Shown: in pieces, positions 18,265-27,119 of the stretch
How positions within the stretch are numbered: position 1 is the first letter of the stretch
How the letters are laid out: each line of letters begins with the position of its first letter
Origin: Parasphingorhabdus litoris DSM 22379
GTDB lineage: Bacteria > Pseudomonadota > Alphaproteobacteria > Sphingomonadales > Sphingomonadaceae
DNA: 64,000 nt
Direction: 5' to 3'
Assembly: GCF_020906275.1 (NCBI RefSeq)
Contig: NZ_CP086727.1
Location: 682,001-746,000, forward strand
Notes under the pieces: model-generated
The model's database searches: none
Told to the model about the DNA's origin: nothing
The model's input: only the letters and a program-made list of their open reading frames with translations
Program-made: the position numbers and the translations under genes

Positions 18265-18767
18265 GTGCACTGCTGGTTGATACGAATAATCTTACGCTTC
18301 GCTTCAAACAGAATATCATCAATTGTGTCATTGGCCGGTCTGGCCCTTGTCCGGCCGATCAAAAGCGAGAGGGTGATGGCCATACACCTTTGGGATGCTG
18401 GCCCGTTCGATGTGTATTGTTTCGTCCGGGTCGCAGCAGACCGCCGCCGCAGCTCAAGTTGCCGTGGCGTTGGATTGGTATGCAAGATGGTTGGTCAGAT
18501 GATCCATTGGATCCTAGTTATAACCAGCCAGTCAGACTGCGCCATCCATTCAGCGCCGAAACCTTGATCCGAAACGATATATTATATGATATTGTCGTTG
18601 TGCTTGGTTATAATGATATCCCACCAATAGCGAGCAAGGGCAGTGCGATTTTCTTCCACATCGCTGATGAAGGAAAGGCTACTGAGGGCTGTGTCGCAAT
18701 TGGCCGATCCGAGATGGATGCTTTACTACCAATGCTAAAGCCTGGCGATCTCATGGAGATTATGTGA
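18261..18767 (+). CDS. L,D-transpeptidase (YkuD) family protein
   Basis: A 168-residue protein with the YkuD catalytic signature: FFHIADE followed by TEGCVAIG, giving the His and the nucleophilic Cys. This family links meso-diaminopimelate residues of peptidoglycan or attaches proteins to it. There is no clear signal peptide with the chosen TTG 18261 start, which overlaps the ribA stop (TTGA); GTG 18265 is in another frame. A cytoplasmic or differently exported product, or a mis-set start, is possible. Confidence 0.85.
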   Translation: MSALLVDTNNLTLRFKQNIINCVIGRSGPCPADQKREGDGHTPLGCWPVRCVLFRPGRSRPPPQLKLPWRWIGMQDGWSDDPLDPSYNQPVRLRHPFSAETLIRNDILYDIVVVLGYNDIPPIASKGSAIFFHIADEGKATEGCVAIGRSEMDALLPMLKPGDLMEIM

Positions 18768-18807
18768 GCGATCGGTCGAGGGAGCAAGAACACCCCCGAA
18801 CAAAATT

Positions 18808-18821
18808 TTGAGCCAGATCAA
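18808..18821. promoter_or_regulatory. FNR-type site before the universal stress protein gene
   Basis: TTGAGCCAGATCAA fits the relaxed FNR/FixK pattern TTGA-N6-TCAA exactly and the strict form at nine of ten positions. It is centred about 73 bases before the start at 18888, matching the placement of the ccoN box. It suggests low-oxygen control of the stress protein. Confidence 0.65.
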
Positions 18822-18887
18822 TGCGAATGACGTTCGCGAGGCAATAATCCGAGCTTGTCCAAAACGGGGACCAACGGGAGATGAGTC

Positions 18888-19700
18888 TTGAAGACCATAT
18901 TATTGCATGTGTTTGAAGATAGCGGTTTTGAATCGCGGCTACAGGTCGCACTGGATCTTGCTCGAGGGCATCAGGGACATCTGACCTGTGTTCAGCCGAC
19001 AACACAATTTGCGCCTATGTCCTTCGGCCCGCTTGGCGGCGATTTTGTCACAGGCATCAACTTTGAAGATATGGACGCTGCGGAACGATCCCATCGGGAG
19101 AAAATAGAAAAGCGGCTAAAAGAAGAAGATGTCTCATGGGACTGGCAAACCGGATTGGGTGACCCAGCTACATTGCTGACCGAACGCAGCCGTCTTGCTG
19201 ATTTGGTCGTTGTCAGCCAATCCTATGGCAAGCGTAATGCCGGTGATGAACCCCTGCCAATTGCCGGTGATATTGCCGTACATGCGCATTGTGCAATTCT
19301 GGTTGTCCCGGTCGAGAATGATTCTTTCGATTGCCAAGGACCAATGGTGGTTGCATGGAATGGCTCTGCCGAGGCGGCCAAGGCCGTGAGATTGGCTTTG
19401 CCCATGTTAAAGTTGGCCAGCGATGTTCATTTGGTCACGGTCGGAGACGATGACAGTGAATTTCCACATGTTACGGCCTCTACATTCTTGGCCCGGCATG
19501 GCGTTTCGACCGTGCTCCATGAGTTGAAAGGCAAAGGCAGTGAAGCTTCAGAGGTCATAGCGGAATTTGCTGTGGAGCAAGATGCCGCCGCATTGGTAAT
19601 GGGCGCATATGGCCATAGTCGTTTGCGTGAAACGCTTTTCGGTGGCGTTACAAAAAATCTGCTCGGCGACGCCAAAATACCCCTGCTAATGGGGCATTAA
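18888..19700 (+). CDS. Universal stress protein, tandem-domain
   Basis: A 270-residue UspA-superfamily protein with two ATP-binding-like alpha/beta units; the second carries the nucleotide-binding pattern VMGAYGHSRLRETLFGGVTKNLL split as G-x2-GHS-x-G. Usp proteins support survival under stress or low oxygen. The start is TTG 18888 with GGGAGATGAG in front. An FNR-type site lies upstream, fitting the known use of such Usp genes in FixK/Fnr regulons of alphaproteobacteria. Confidence 0.88.
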   Translation: MKTILLHVFEDSGFESRLQVALDLARGHQGHLTCVQPTTQFAPMSFGPLGGDFVTGINFEDMDAAERSHREKIEKRLKEEDVSWDWQTGLGDPATLLTERSRLADLVVVSQSYGKRNAGDEPLPIAGDIAVHAHCAILVVPVENDSFDCQGPMVVAWNGSAEAAKAVRLALPMLKLASDVHLVTVGDDDSEFPHVTASTFLARHGVSTVLHELKGKGSEASEVIAEFAVEQDAAALVMGAYGHSRLRETLFGGVTKNLLGDAKIPLLMGH

Positions 19701-19740
19701 ACAGCTGTTTTTCGGATGAAGAATATCGGTAAGCTAGGCT

Positions 19741-20349
19741 TTAAAGCTTGCCATATTTTTTCTCGAACCCGGCGATATCGTCTTTCGCGAGATATTTGGC
19801 CTGATCTATCCAGGCATCACGGGTTATCCGGCCGCTAAAGCTCTCCAGATATTTGTCCATTTCCTCGATTTCCGCTTCTTTCCAAGCGGCAATCTGATCA
19901 TAGCGCGTTACACCCAAATTGTTGAGCAACGTATTCAGCTTTGGACCAACGCCTTTGATCAGACGAAGATTGTCAGGATCGCCTTTTGCAGGTGGAATAT
20001 TTGGTGTGCCGGATGGGGGCGGGGGCGGTGTTTCTTCAACAACCGGCCGTTTGCGCGGGCGTGGCGCAGGCGGCGGTGTTACTTTGGCTGCCGGGGCAGC
20101 TGGTTTAGGGGAAACCGCTGCCGGTGTTGGTGCCGGAGCAGGAGCCGGGACCACTGGTTCTGGCGCTTGGGTTGTCTCTGGTGCTGGTGGCACTGCATCG
20201 CCTGCCTTTTCCAGCAAACCGTCATTCGCGTCAAAACCATCGGTCAGGCTCTCGCGACCAGACATGGCCCACGCCCAAAATGCTGTCGCTACACCAATGA
20301 GTAAAGCGATCAGGAATAGCAGCCAATTTTCAGAAATCAGCGATATCAT
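19741..20349 (-). CDS. Membrane-anchored helix-hairpin-helix protein
   Basis: A 202-residue protein: one N-terminal membrane helix (about residues 8-28), a Pro/Ala-rich linker (about 50-120), then a helix-hairpin-helix block LRLIKGVGPKLNTLLNNLGV and a Trp-containing tail. This C-terminal module is often labelled flap-endonuclease-like in databases, but there are no nuclease residues here, so the label should not be taken literally. The N-terminal segment resembles that of the 33-residue protein encoded just upstream. Convergent with the stress protein gene. Confidence 0.8.
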   Translation of the reverse strand: MISLISENWLLFLIALLIGVATAFWAWAMSGRESLTDGFDANDGLLEKAGDAVPPAPETTQAPEPVVPAPAPAPTPAAVSPKPAAPAAKVTPPPAPRPRKRPVVEETPPPPPSGTPNIPPAKGDPDNLRLIKGVGPKLNTLLNNLGVTRYDQIAAWKEAEIEEMDKYLESFSGRITRDAWIDQAKYLAKDDIAGFEKKYGKL

Positions 20350-20424
20350 TGTCTTAAGTCCCTATTTTAATTCATAAATCTGGAAGGTTGAGCGGCAGTG
20401 TTATGCGCTGCAAGCCATTCCCAT

Positions 20425-20526
20425 TCAAATCTCATCACGATTCCGGCCCCAGAAAAGCCAGCCAATCCCGAGCCCAATTGCAAAAGTGACAAGAAGGAGC
20501 AACAGATTTTCTAATAATAGCGGCAT
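20425..20526 (-). CDS. Single-pass membrane micropeptide, 33 residues
   Basis: Translating the gap between the OmpA-type gene and the HHH gene gives a 33-residue peptide: MPLLLENLLLLLVTF, a GxGxGW turn, then LFWGRNRDEI. It is one membrane helix with a short charged end. The start is strong: GGAGG lies eight bases upstream and is formed by the last codons of the preceding gene, so translation is likely coupled. The helix and the following WGR resemble the N-terminus of the HHH protein next in the operon. No family recognised. Confidence 0.68.
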   Translation of the reverse strand: MPLLLENLLLLLVTFAIGLGIGWLFWGRNRDEI

Positions 20527-20529
20527 GGT

Positions 20530-21297
20530 TCATCCCTCCTGTTGCGATTTCGCATCATTTATTTGATTATTATTTGTCGCCTGCACCTTGAATTCAATGC
20601 GGCGGTTCTGCGCATCTGCTTCTGCTCCTCCGCCAGTGGCCAAAGGTTGCTCGGCACCGAAACCTGTCGCGGTTACAAGGTTTTCGGGAATGCCGCGTTC
20701 AATCAAACCGGCGCGGACGCGATCTGCGCGTTCCTGTGACAGGATTTTGTTTACTTCGGCATTGCCGTTATCATCCGTATGGCCGCCTACGGCGACGACA
20801 AGGTCGGGGCAGGGTTTGAGTGCGGCAGCGATTTTATCCAGCAGCTTGTTGGAAGCGGGAGATATGTAAGCGCTTCCCGATCGAAAGCTTAGCTTTTCGC
20901 CGCCAATCGCTTGATCGACACTATTCTGGCAGCTTGCCACAGCTGGGTTAGCATCATCACCAGAAGCATCGGAATTGTCGGCCGCACCATCGTCGATATT
21001 CCCTCCCGAGACCAAATTGGTTCCAGCCCAGCTCGCGCTGCTACCTGTCGTTTCGGCAACCGCATCCAATGCGCTTTGCTTCATTTCATCAGGCACATCA
21101 CCGGATAATATGGCTTTACGGGACAGGGGCTCGCGAGCAAAAGACACTTCTACGCCGTCCATACCTTGTGCAGTCAATTCTGTCTGAGCGGCTTTTTCAA
21201 GGCCAGTTATGTAGCTTTCGCCGGTGGTATAGTGGCCGACCAGCGCCAAAAGTGCAGTGGCGGCGGTACCGGTTAATATCTTCCCCCCAACTTCCAT
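20530..21297 (-). CDS. OmpA-family protein with N-terminal membrane anchor
   Basis: A 255-residue protein with an N-terminal hydrophobic segment (about residues 6-25), a BON-like middle region (ITGLEKAAQTELTAQGMDGV), and a C-terminal OmpA peptidoglycan-binding domain from about residue 140 (VGGHTDDNGNAEVNKILSQERA). It probably ties the envelope to peptidoglycan. ATG 21297 has AAGGGG in front; a TTG at 21333 behind GGAGG would add 12 residues and cannot be excluded. First gene of a three-gene minus-strand unit with the micropeptide and the HHH protein. Confidence 0.88.
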   Translation of the reverse strand: MEVGGKILTGTAATALLALVGHYTTGESYITGLEKAAQTELTAQGMDGVEVSFAREPLSRKAILSGDVPDEMKQSALDAVAETTGSSASWAGTNLVSGGNIDDGAADNSDASGDDANPAVASCQNSVDQAIGGEKLSFRSGSAYISPASNKLLDKIAAALKPCPDLVVAVGGHTDDNGNAEVNKILSQERADRVRAGLIERGIPENLVTATGFGAEQPLATGGGAEADAQNRRIEFKVQATNNNQINDAKSQQEG

Positions 21298-21505
21298 TGC
21301 GGAACCCCTTACTAAGTGCGTAACAATTCTCAATCACCCTCCAAAATGAAGGATAATTAGCGATGAGTCTAGCTCAGCTATGTGGATGGACTATCCATTA
21401 TCCGATGAAACGGGCTGAATTTGTCCCCATATGATACAACTACTTAGCAAATATGGTTAATGGGTTATTGTTTTTCTTCCAAAGTCGACGAACAAACGAA
21501 TCAAT

Positions 21506-23314
21506 TCAGCTCTGATTTAGAGCTAAGCTGTTCAATTTACGAAATTCCTGACGCCAGAAATCACTGCTACTGCCTGCGAGTTTTTGAATATTCTGAAATC
21601 CATAATCGCCGAGATATTTATCTCCACGTAATTTCTGTCCAAAAGCGGCAACTGCTACCGCAAAGGCCATGTCGCCGCTTGGCTTGGCAGCCTTTTTGAG
21701 AGTATCTGCTTTCACTTGGCGCGCGATCAGGCGTGACTTTTTCTGGCCCGGCAGTTTGTAGCGCAATTTTATTTGCGCCATTTCATCACTGAAGTTCAGA
21801 TTTTCCTGCATATAGCGGTTTGCTGGATAGCGCCGTATTGGCAACCAACCGGATGATTTGGCAGGCATGATTTCGTAAAGCGCAGTGACCTGATGACCAG
21901 CGCCAATATCACCTGCATCAATCTTGTCATTGTTGAAATCTTCCTCTGCAAGCAGGCGGTTCTCATAACCGATCAGGCGATATTCTTTGACATGTGCGGG
22001 GTTAAACTCGATCTGGATTTTGACATCCTGGGCGATCGTGAACAGGGTAGAGCTCAGTTCTTCTCCCAACACTTTCTGTGCTTCCATCGCGCTGTCGATA
22101 TAAGCATAGTTACCGTTCCCGACATTGGCGATGCCTTCCATCAGCTCGTCGCGGATATTGCCAGTGCCATAGCCAAGCATGGTCAAGGTCACCCCCGATT
22201 CTCGTTCTTTGGCGACGATTTTCTTCAGTTCGTTGGTGTTTGACGTACCGACGTTAAAGTCACCGTCCGTGGCCATGATGATGCGGTTTATCCCGTCTTT
22301 CAGATAATGCTGCCTGGCGGTCGAATACGCGAGCTTCAAGGCATCTCCGCCAGCGGTCGATCCACGGGCGTAAAGACAGTCTACGGCTTCTTTTATGTGA
22401 TCCTTGTTGGATGTCGGCGCTAAGAGCAGGCCAACCGTGCCTGAATATACCACGATAGATACACGATCATCACTGCGCAATTCATTCGCAAGCGAAGTCA
22501 ATGTTGACTTGACGAGTGGAAGTTTATCCTTGCTGCTCATAGAGCCGGAAACATCGACAAGAAAAACCAGGTTGGCGCGGGGGCGTTCGCTGCTGTCGAC
22601 ATCATAGCCGCGAAGACCGATGCGAAGCAGGCGGCTGGCATCATTCCAGGGTGTTGTGGACAGATCCGTCGACACGCTAAACGGCGCTTCCCGGCTGGAG
22701 GGTTTGGGATAATCATAGCGGAAATAGTTGATCATTTCCTCGGTTCGCACAGCCGCTTCAGGCGGCATCCTTCCTTCGTTGAGGAAACGGCGGACATTGG
22801 AATAGCTGCCGGTATCAACATCCACAGCAAAGGTGGAGACCGGTTCATCTACAACCCGCTTGATGCTGGCAACTTCTTCGCCAGCATATTTCTCTCGACT
22901 TTGCGCTACTGGTGGTCTGGGTTGTGGGTAGGGACCAGGGACAGATGCGTTCGATCCTCCTTGAACAGCCGTTACCGCAACGGGCATCTCCTGAATAGAT
23001 TCTCTGACGCGGCTGCCGGTGACAACGATACTGCCAGATGTATTTGCTTTCGCCGAAGGAGGAGACGGAGAAGGAGCGGGGGAAGCCGCTGCCTGTCGCC
23101 CTGCCATCCGCTTTTGTACTGCCATTGTGGGGCGTTCGCGATCCCGATATCCAAAAATACTGCAATTAACAGGATATGGCGGCGGTATTCTGAGCAATTC
23201 CGAGCGTTTTCCCTCGCGTGACTGCGCCTCGAGAGGCGCTGCGCCGGGTGCGCTGATCAGACCAATCGCTGCCAAGCTACACAAGACTTTGGAAAAATTA
23301 GAATAACGCCGCAT
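21506..23314 (-). CDS. YfbK-type von Willebrand factor A domain protein with TonB-box-like N-terminus
   Basis: A 602-residue exported protein. After a signal peptide (to about residue 30) comes a low-complexity stretch and then SGSIVVTGSRVRESIQEMPV, which looks exactly like the TonB-box/plug entry of a sphingomonad TonB-dependent receptor. A YfbK N-terminal domain follows (VDTGSYSNVRRFLNEGRMPP), then a VWA domain with the metal-binding MIDAS start LVFLVDVSGSMSS and a DUF3520-like C-terminal half. GGAGTGG sits seven bases before ATG 23314. Function of YfbK-type proteins is unknown; they are thought to be surface or periplasmic binding proteins. Confidence 0.88.
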   Translation of the reverse strand: MRRYSNFSKVLCSLAAIGLISAPGAAPLEAQSREGKRSELLRIPPPYPVNCSIFGYRDRERPTMAVQKRMAGRQAAASPAPSPSPPSAKANTSGSIVVTGSRVRESIQEMPVAVTAVQGGSNASVPGPYPQPRPPVAQSREKYAGEEVASIKRVVDEPVSTFAVDVDTGSYSNVRRFLNEGRMPPEAAVRTEEMINYFRYDYPKPSSREAPFSVSTDLSTTPWNDASRLLRIGLRGYDVDSSERPRANLVFLVDVSGSMSSKDKLPLVKSTLTSLANELRSDDRVSIVVYSGTVGLLLAPTSNKDHIKEAVDCLYARGSTAGGDALKLAYSTARQHYLKDGINRIIMATDGDFNVGTSNTNELKKIVAKERESGVTLTMLGYGTGNIRDELMEGIANVGNGNYAYIDSAMEAQKVLGEELSSTLFTIAQDVKIQIEFNPAHVKEYRLIGYENRLLAEEDFNNDKIDAGDIGAGHQVTALYEIMPAKSSGWLPIRRYPANRYMQENLNFSDEMAQIKLRYKLPGQKKSRLIARQVKADTLKKAAKPSGDMAFAVAVAAFGQKLRGDKYLGDYGFQNIQKLAGSSSDFWRQEFRKLNSLALNQS

Positions 23315-23729
23315 GACTATCCACTCCCGATATTTGCAACCCACGATAGAAGGTGCCGAGCGCAAGCTGACTGGATTATGAACGGTAGGTATGTTGTTAC
23401 ATCTTGGATGCTGTTAGCATTCGTGTTGCCTGCTTAACTGTAACGCGGCATTGAGCTCGGTCAGTTGTTTCGCGTGCCCCATATCAATATTTGTACAAGC
23501 CAGTAGCTACAGCGACAACTGCTGAATCTGTTTTTGCCAACCGAAGGTATCTGCCGAGCCAATGGTTGCTGATCATGATTCTGACTTCTGTAAGTTTCTT
23601 TATGGGCTCTTGTTTTCATCTAGTTTTGAACCCTTTAGTGAGTATGATCAGGCATGTTAGGTCGGGCGATAGTTGAGTGAGCGCAACTACTATCGCCCGA
23701 CCTTCAGGTAAGCGCTTCTAAAGGGGCAA
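23315..23729. other. Intergenic region with a 14-base inverted repeat
   Basis: No convincing gene in these 415 bases; a 61-codon frame (23491-23676) starts with TTG, lacks a ribosome site and is not supported. At 23660-23673 and 23689-23702, GGTCGGGCGATAGT and its exact reverse complement form a 14-base stem. It lies just past the end of the beta-barrel gene on the minus strand and may end its transcript, though there is no T run on either side. Confidence 0.6.
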
Positions 23730-24353
23730 CTAGAAGCGCAGGGTCAAACCGCCCAATACCTGATTGGAGCTAAGCGAACCTTCGTTTTCGTTTCGCCGAT
23801 ACTCGACACGCAATGAGGCATTGCGATTCATGGCATATTCAAGACCACCGCCATAAATCAGGCCGTCACCTGTGACTTTGTCTGTCGCTATTGCGGTGTC
23901 ATTTCCCGCTGCAAATCTGCGAACGGTGTAGCGGTTAAATCCGTAACCTAATCGGCCATAGGCTAGCAATTTCGGCACAACCGCAATACCGGCTCTAGCC
24001 GAAGCACTTGCCGTCCATTTTGAATCCAACTCAATGGAACCGCCACCGGGCAGCGTAGAACGCAGTGTTTTTCCGTTGGGACTGAAATCAGCTTCTACAC
24101 CCAGAACAACCTTGTCAAACTGGGCATCAAATCCGGCAAATCCGCCATAGGTAATCCCGCTGCTTTTATCATTTAGGCGCGCGCTATTGGGACTAGGTAG
24201 CAGTGTGTCGTCTATTTTGCGCTGCTCCCAGCCAGCCTGCACACCGAATTTCACGCCTTCAAAATTCTCGTCATCTTGCGCCTGTGCAGCAGAAGCACCA
24301 GCAAAAATGCCTAATGCAGCAGCCATGGTTGTCATCAATTTACTCTTCTTCAT
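23730..24353 (-). CDS. Outer-membrane beta-barrel protein (opacity/Omp25-like)
   Basis: A 207-residue protein: signal peptide ending AAQAQ (about residue 26), then alternating beta-strand segments with Gly and aromatics, such as GVKFGVQAGWEQRK, ITYGGFAGFDAQFDKVVLGVE and LLAYGRLGYGFNRY, and a final Phe (GGLTLRF), the sorting signal read by the BAM complex. It is an eight-strand-type barrel of the Omp25/OmpX kind. ATG 24353 has AAGGA upstream. No function can be assigned beyond envelope structure. Confidence 0.85.
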   Translation of the reverse strand: MKKSKLMTTMAAALGIFAGASAAQAQDDENFEGVKFGVQAGWEQRKIDDTLLPSPNSARLNDKSSGITYGGFAGFDAQFDKVVLGVEADFSPNGKTLRSTLPGGGSIELDSKWTASASARAGIAVVPKLLAYGRLGYGFNRYTVRRFAAGNDTAIATDKVTGDGLIYGGGLEYAMNRNASLRVEYRRNENEGSLSSNQVLGGLTLRF

Positions 24354-24497
24354 TTTATGTCCTTTCTCGACATTTGGGGAAAATTTGGGCGCATGAAATC
24401 CGCCTCCGGAAAACATGGCCCGATGGTTGGTTTGTTGATTTGAATGTTGTGTGAAAGTGACCGAGATGGTCAGGTTTCTAAGGAATCTGGCAAGCTA

Positions 24498-24881
24498 CTA
24501 CCCGACCACGGCATGGCCGCGACCAACCATGCAGCGAATGACAATGTCTTTTCGATCGACTCTGGTATCAGCGGCACCGCTTGCTCCGCCGATTAGCCCG
24601 CCCAGCAGGGCGCCGACTATTGCCCCCTCTACCGAGTCACCTTCGATGGCTCCTGCCGCGCCACCGACAACGGCACCTGCCAACGCCGAGGTTCGCGTAT
24701 CTCCATTATCATAGCGCTTGGTCTTGGCGAGCGCCTGACAATCGGCGAGGTCTGCGTGGTAAGCCTCATCTTCATAGCCATCGACTATTGGCCGATATCC
24801 AGATGCGGTATTTGCGCATCCGCCTAGAACAAGGCTGGCGCATGTAAATGCCGCGATGGTTCCCGTTTTTTCAAGTTTCAT
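24498..24881 (-). CDS. Glycine-zipper lipoprotein
   Basis: A 127-residue protein with lipobox LVLGGC (Cys near residue 22), a middle with one Cys (DCQALAK), and a glycine-zipper segment (about residues 66-104) of the form AGAVVGGAAGAIEGD and GALLGGLIGGASGA. Such lipoproteins sit in the outer membrane; glycine zippers pack helices closely. The second Cys-containing end (RCMVGRGHAVVG) is conserved in similar proteins as far as I recall. Function unknown. Confidence 0.82.
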   Translation of the reverse strand: MKLEKTGTIAAFTCASLVLGGCANTASGYRPIVDGYEDEAYHADLADCQALAKTKRYDNGDTRTSALAGAVVGGAAGAIEGDSVEGAIVGALLGGLIGGASGAADTRVDRKDIVIRCMVGRGHAVVG

Positions 24882-24959
24882 TTCTGCGTTCCTTCAATGA
24901 ATATTTTTGATTGCATATGGCCCGCTACACTCTAAAATCTTTCTGAAACATGAATAATT

Positions 24960-24978
24960 ATTATTGTATAACAATAAT
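24960..24978. promoter_or_regulatory. AT-rich palindrome before the DUF2975/XRE pair
   Basis: ATTATTGT-ATA-ACAATAAT is a perfect palindrome with eight-base arms, ending 29 bases before the start codon at 25008. It could be the operator for the XRE-type regulator encoded in this pair. A leader hairpin is the alternative. Confidence 0.5.
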
Positions 24979-25007
24979 TTTTATCTGTAAGTCAGAAGGT
25001 AATTGCT

Positions 25008-25559
25008 ATGAATCAGAAAGCTTACACCAGGAATCGATGGCTTTATCGCGGTTTGCGAATTGTTGCGGGGGCCATGACTTCACTGGTCGGATTGGTCATT
25101 ATTCTTACGGCCGTGACTGCGCTGATGGGAGATCTCGAGCTATTGACTGATATGATCGAAATCGAATCGGATGATGTGAAGCTCGGTCTAGCTGCACAGA
25201 TTGCGTTGGCGGTCACATCCAGCCTTGCGGTTTTCACGTTCCTGCTGCTGTTCCGGTCGATCAATCGGTTTCTAGGTCATGCTGAGCGAGGCGAGCTATT
25301 TTTGGATAGTGCGGCGAATGCACTGTCCAGAATGGGCATCTCGATGATATTGCTATACGTTGTTTTCATGGGTTTTGACGTTCTGCTGCCGATGCTGATC
25401 AAATCGGAGTCGATCCTTCAAAATAGCGTCGATTTCCTTGTCTATCTTCTGATCGATCTCAATGCTCTTGGCTTGCTTATCGGCATTGTTCTGATGGCAC
25501 TGGCAGGCGCTCTGCGCGAAGGCCGCCAACTTCAAGATGAACTGAGGCAGATCGTCTGA
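25008..25559 (+). CDS. DUF2975 family membrane protein
   Basis: A 183-residue membrane protein with four predicted helices (about residues 19-41, 62-84, 103-128, 142-165) of the DUF2975 family. Members are nearly always next to a small Cro/C1-type regulator and may control it or be controlled by it. The stop overlaps the start of that regulator (TGATG). Upstream lies a perfect palindrome. Function unknown. Confidence 0.85.
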   Translation: MNQKAYTRNRWLYRGLRIVAGAMTSLVGLVIILTAVTALMGDLELLTDMIEIESDDVKLGLAAQIALAVTSSLAVFTFLLLFRSINRFLGHAERGELFLDSAANALSRMGISMILLYVVFMGFDVLLPMLIKSESILQNSVDFLVYLLIDLNALGLLIGIVLMALAGALREGRQLQDELRQIV

Positions 25560-25783
25560 TGACTATAGAAGTAACCCTAGATGTGATGCTTGCTGTCCGG
25601 AAAGTTAAATCCAAAGATCTTGCTGCCCATGTCGGCATTACGGATGCCAATCTTTCACTTTTGAAATCGGGAAAGGTCAAAGGCATTCGTTTCGAGACAC
25701 TCTCCAAAATCTGTGAGTATCTGGATTGCACGCCTGGAGATTTGCTACGCTATGCGCCTGGTGTTTCCAGCGGTGCAGATTGA
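25559..25783 (+). CDS. Small XRE-family (YozG-like) transcriptional regulator
   Basis: A 74-residue protein that is essentially one helix-turn-helix domain: AHVGITDANLSLLKSGKVKG followed by RFETLSKICEYLDCTPGDLL, the usual end of YozG-type regulators. It is translationally coupled to the DUF2975 gene. The pair likely regulates itself through the palindrome at 24960-24978; that is inference. Confidence 0.88.
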   Translation: MTIEVTLDVMLAVRKVKSKDLAAHVGITDANLSLLKSGKVKGIRFETLSKICEYLDCTPGDLLRYAPGVSSGAD

Positions 25784-25841
25784 TCAATAGGAATCGCCAT
25801 GACCTCAATATCATGCCAGACGATATTAGAGTTGTGCCTGA

Positions 25842-27119
25842 TTAAGCCTTCTCTCTGGCGACTTCCCGCCAGCCGATATCGCGGCGACAGAAACCGCTTT
25901 CAAAATCTATCTGGTCCACAGCCGCATAGGCCTTGGCCTGAGCTTCGGTCGTGTTGCTGCCAAGAGCGGTGACGTTCAGCACACGACCGCCATTGGTTAC
26001 CAACTTTCCGTCGACCTCTGCGGTCCCAGCGTGGAAAACTTTGGTGCCTTCACGTTCGGCGCGCGCAAGGTTCTGGATTTGGCCACCTTTTTGGGGCGTA
26101 CCCGGATAGCCCTTAGCGGCCATCACAACTGTGAGAGCTGTTTGCGGATCAAATTCCGGGGCGCTGACCTGTCCCAGTTCGCCTTTTGCCGTAGCCCGCA
26201 TCATGGCCGCGAGGTCGGATTTCAGGCGCATCATCAGCACCTGACATTCCGGATCGCCGAAGCGGGCGTTATATTCTATCAGCTGCGGTCCCGTCTCAGT
26301 CAGCATCAGTCCGGCAAAAAGAACGCCGCAATAAGGCGTGCCTTCTGCCGCAAGCGTGTCGACGGTCGGCTGGATGATCTTTTCCATGACCTGCTTTTGC
26401 AGTTCCGCGGTCAGCACCGGGGCAGGGCTATAGGCACCCATGCCGCCGGTATTGAGGCCGACATCGCCTTCGCCGACGCGCTTGTGATCCTGCGCGGTGC
26501 CAAAGGGGATGACATTTTTGCCATCGGTGATCGCGAAGAAGCTCGCTTCCTCGCCCGTCAGAAACTCCTCGATCACCACTTCCGCGCCGGCATCGCCAAA
26601 GCCGCCTTCAAACATCATCGCGATGGCATCTTCGGCTTGCTGGCGGGTTTCCGCGATGATTACACCTTTGCCCGCCGCCAGGCCATCGGCCTTGATCACC
26701 ACCGGGATCGTAAATTTGTCGAGCGCGGCCAGCGCATCGGCCTGATTGGTGGTACGGACATAGCCAGCAGTCGGGATATTGGCCCGGGCGCAAAGGTCTT
26801 TGGTAAAACCCTTGGAGCCCTCCAGCTGGGCAGGGGCTTTGTCGGGACCGAAGACCAATATGTTGGCGCTGCGCAGGCTCTCCGCCAATCCGTCAACCAG
26901 CGGGGCTTCCGGTCCAACCACGACCAGATCAATTGTGTTGCGCCCACAAAACTGAATCACGGCCGCATGATCCAGAACGTCCAGATTCACGCATTCGGCA
27001 TGCTGCTTTATGCCGGGATTACCAGGTGTGGCATAAAATTTCTGGACAGACGGGGATTGCGCCAGCTTCCATGCCAAGGCATGTTCACGGCCACCGGACC
27101 CGAGCAACAGGATATTCAT
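25842..27119 (-). CDS. purD: Phosphoribosylamine-glycine ligase
   Basis: Second step of purine synthesis: joins glycine to phosphoribosylamine with ATP. The 425-residue protein begins [19 protein letters not shown], the standard PurD start, and has the ATP-grasp blocks ([50 protein letters not shown]) and the GARS C-terminal domain. A longer frame upstream (to 27212) would add 31 residues not typical of PurD and would run antisense into xseA. The start codon shares CATG with the divergent xseA start. Confidence 0.96.
   Translation of the reverse strand: MNILLLGSGGREHALAWKLAQSPSVQKFYATPGNPGIKQHAECVNLDVLDHAAVIQFCGRNTIDLVVVGPEAPLVDGLAESLRSANILVFGPDKAPAQLEGSKGFTKDLCARANIPTAGYVRTTNQADALAALDKFTIPVVIKADGLAAGKGVIIAETRQQAEDAIAMMFEGGFGDAGAEVVIEEFLTGEEASFFAITDGKNVIPFGTAQDHKRVGEGDVGLNTGGMGAYSPAPVLTAELQKQVMEKIIQPTVDTLAAEGTPYCGVLFAGLMLTETGPQLIEYNARFGDPECQVLMMRLKSDLAAMMRATAKGELGQVSAPEFDPQTALTVVMAAKGYPGTPQKGGQIQNLARAEREGTKVFHAGTAEVDGKLVTNGGRVLNVTALGSNTTEAQAKAYAAVDQIDFESGFCRRDIGWREVAREKA

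Noticed and set aside
19741..20349. Flap endonuclease label for the HHH protein
   Set aside because: Only a helix-hairpin-helix module is present; no nuclease catalytic residues are visible.
23491..23676. A 61-codon frame between the VWA and beta-barrel genes
   Set aside because: TTG start, no ribosome site, and its end runs into a long inverted repeat.
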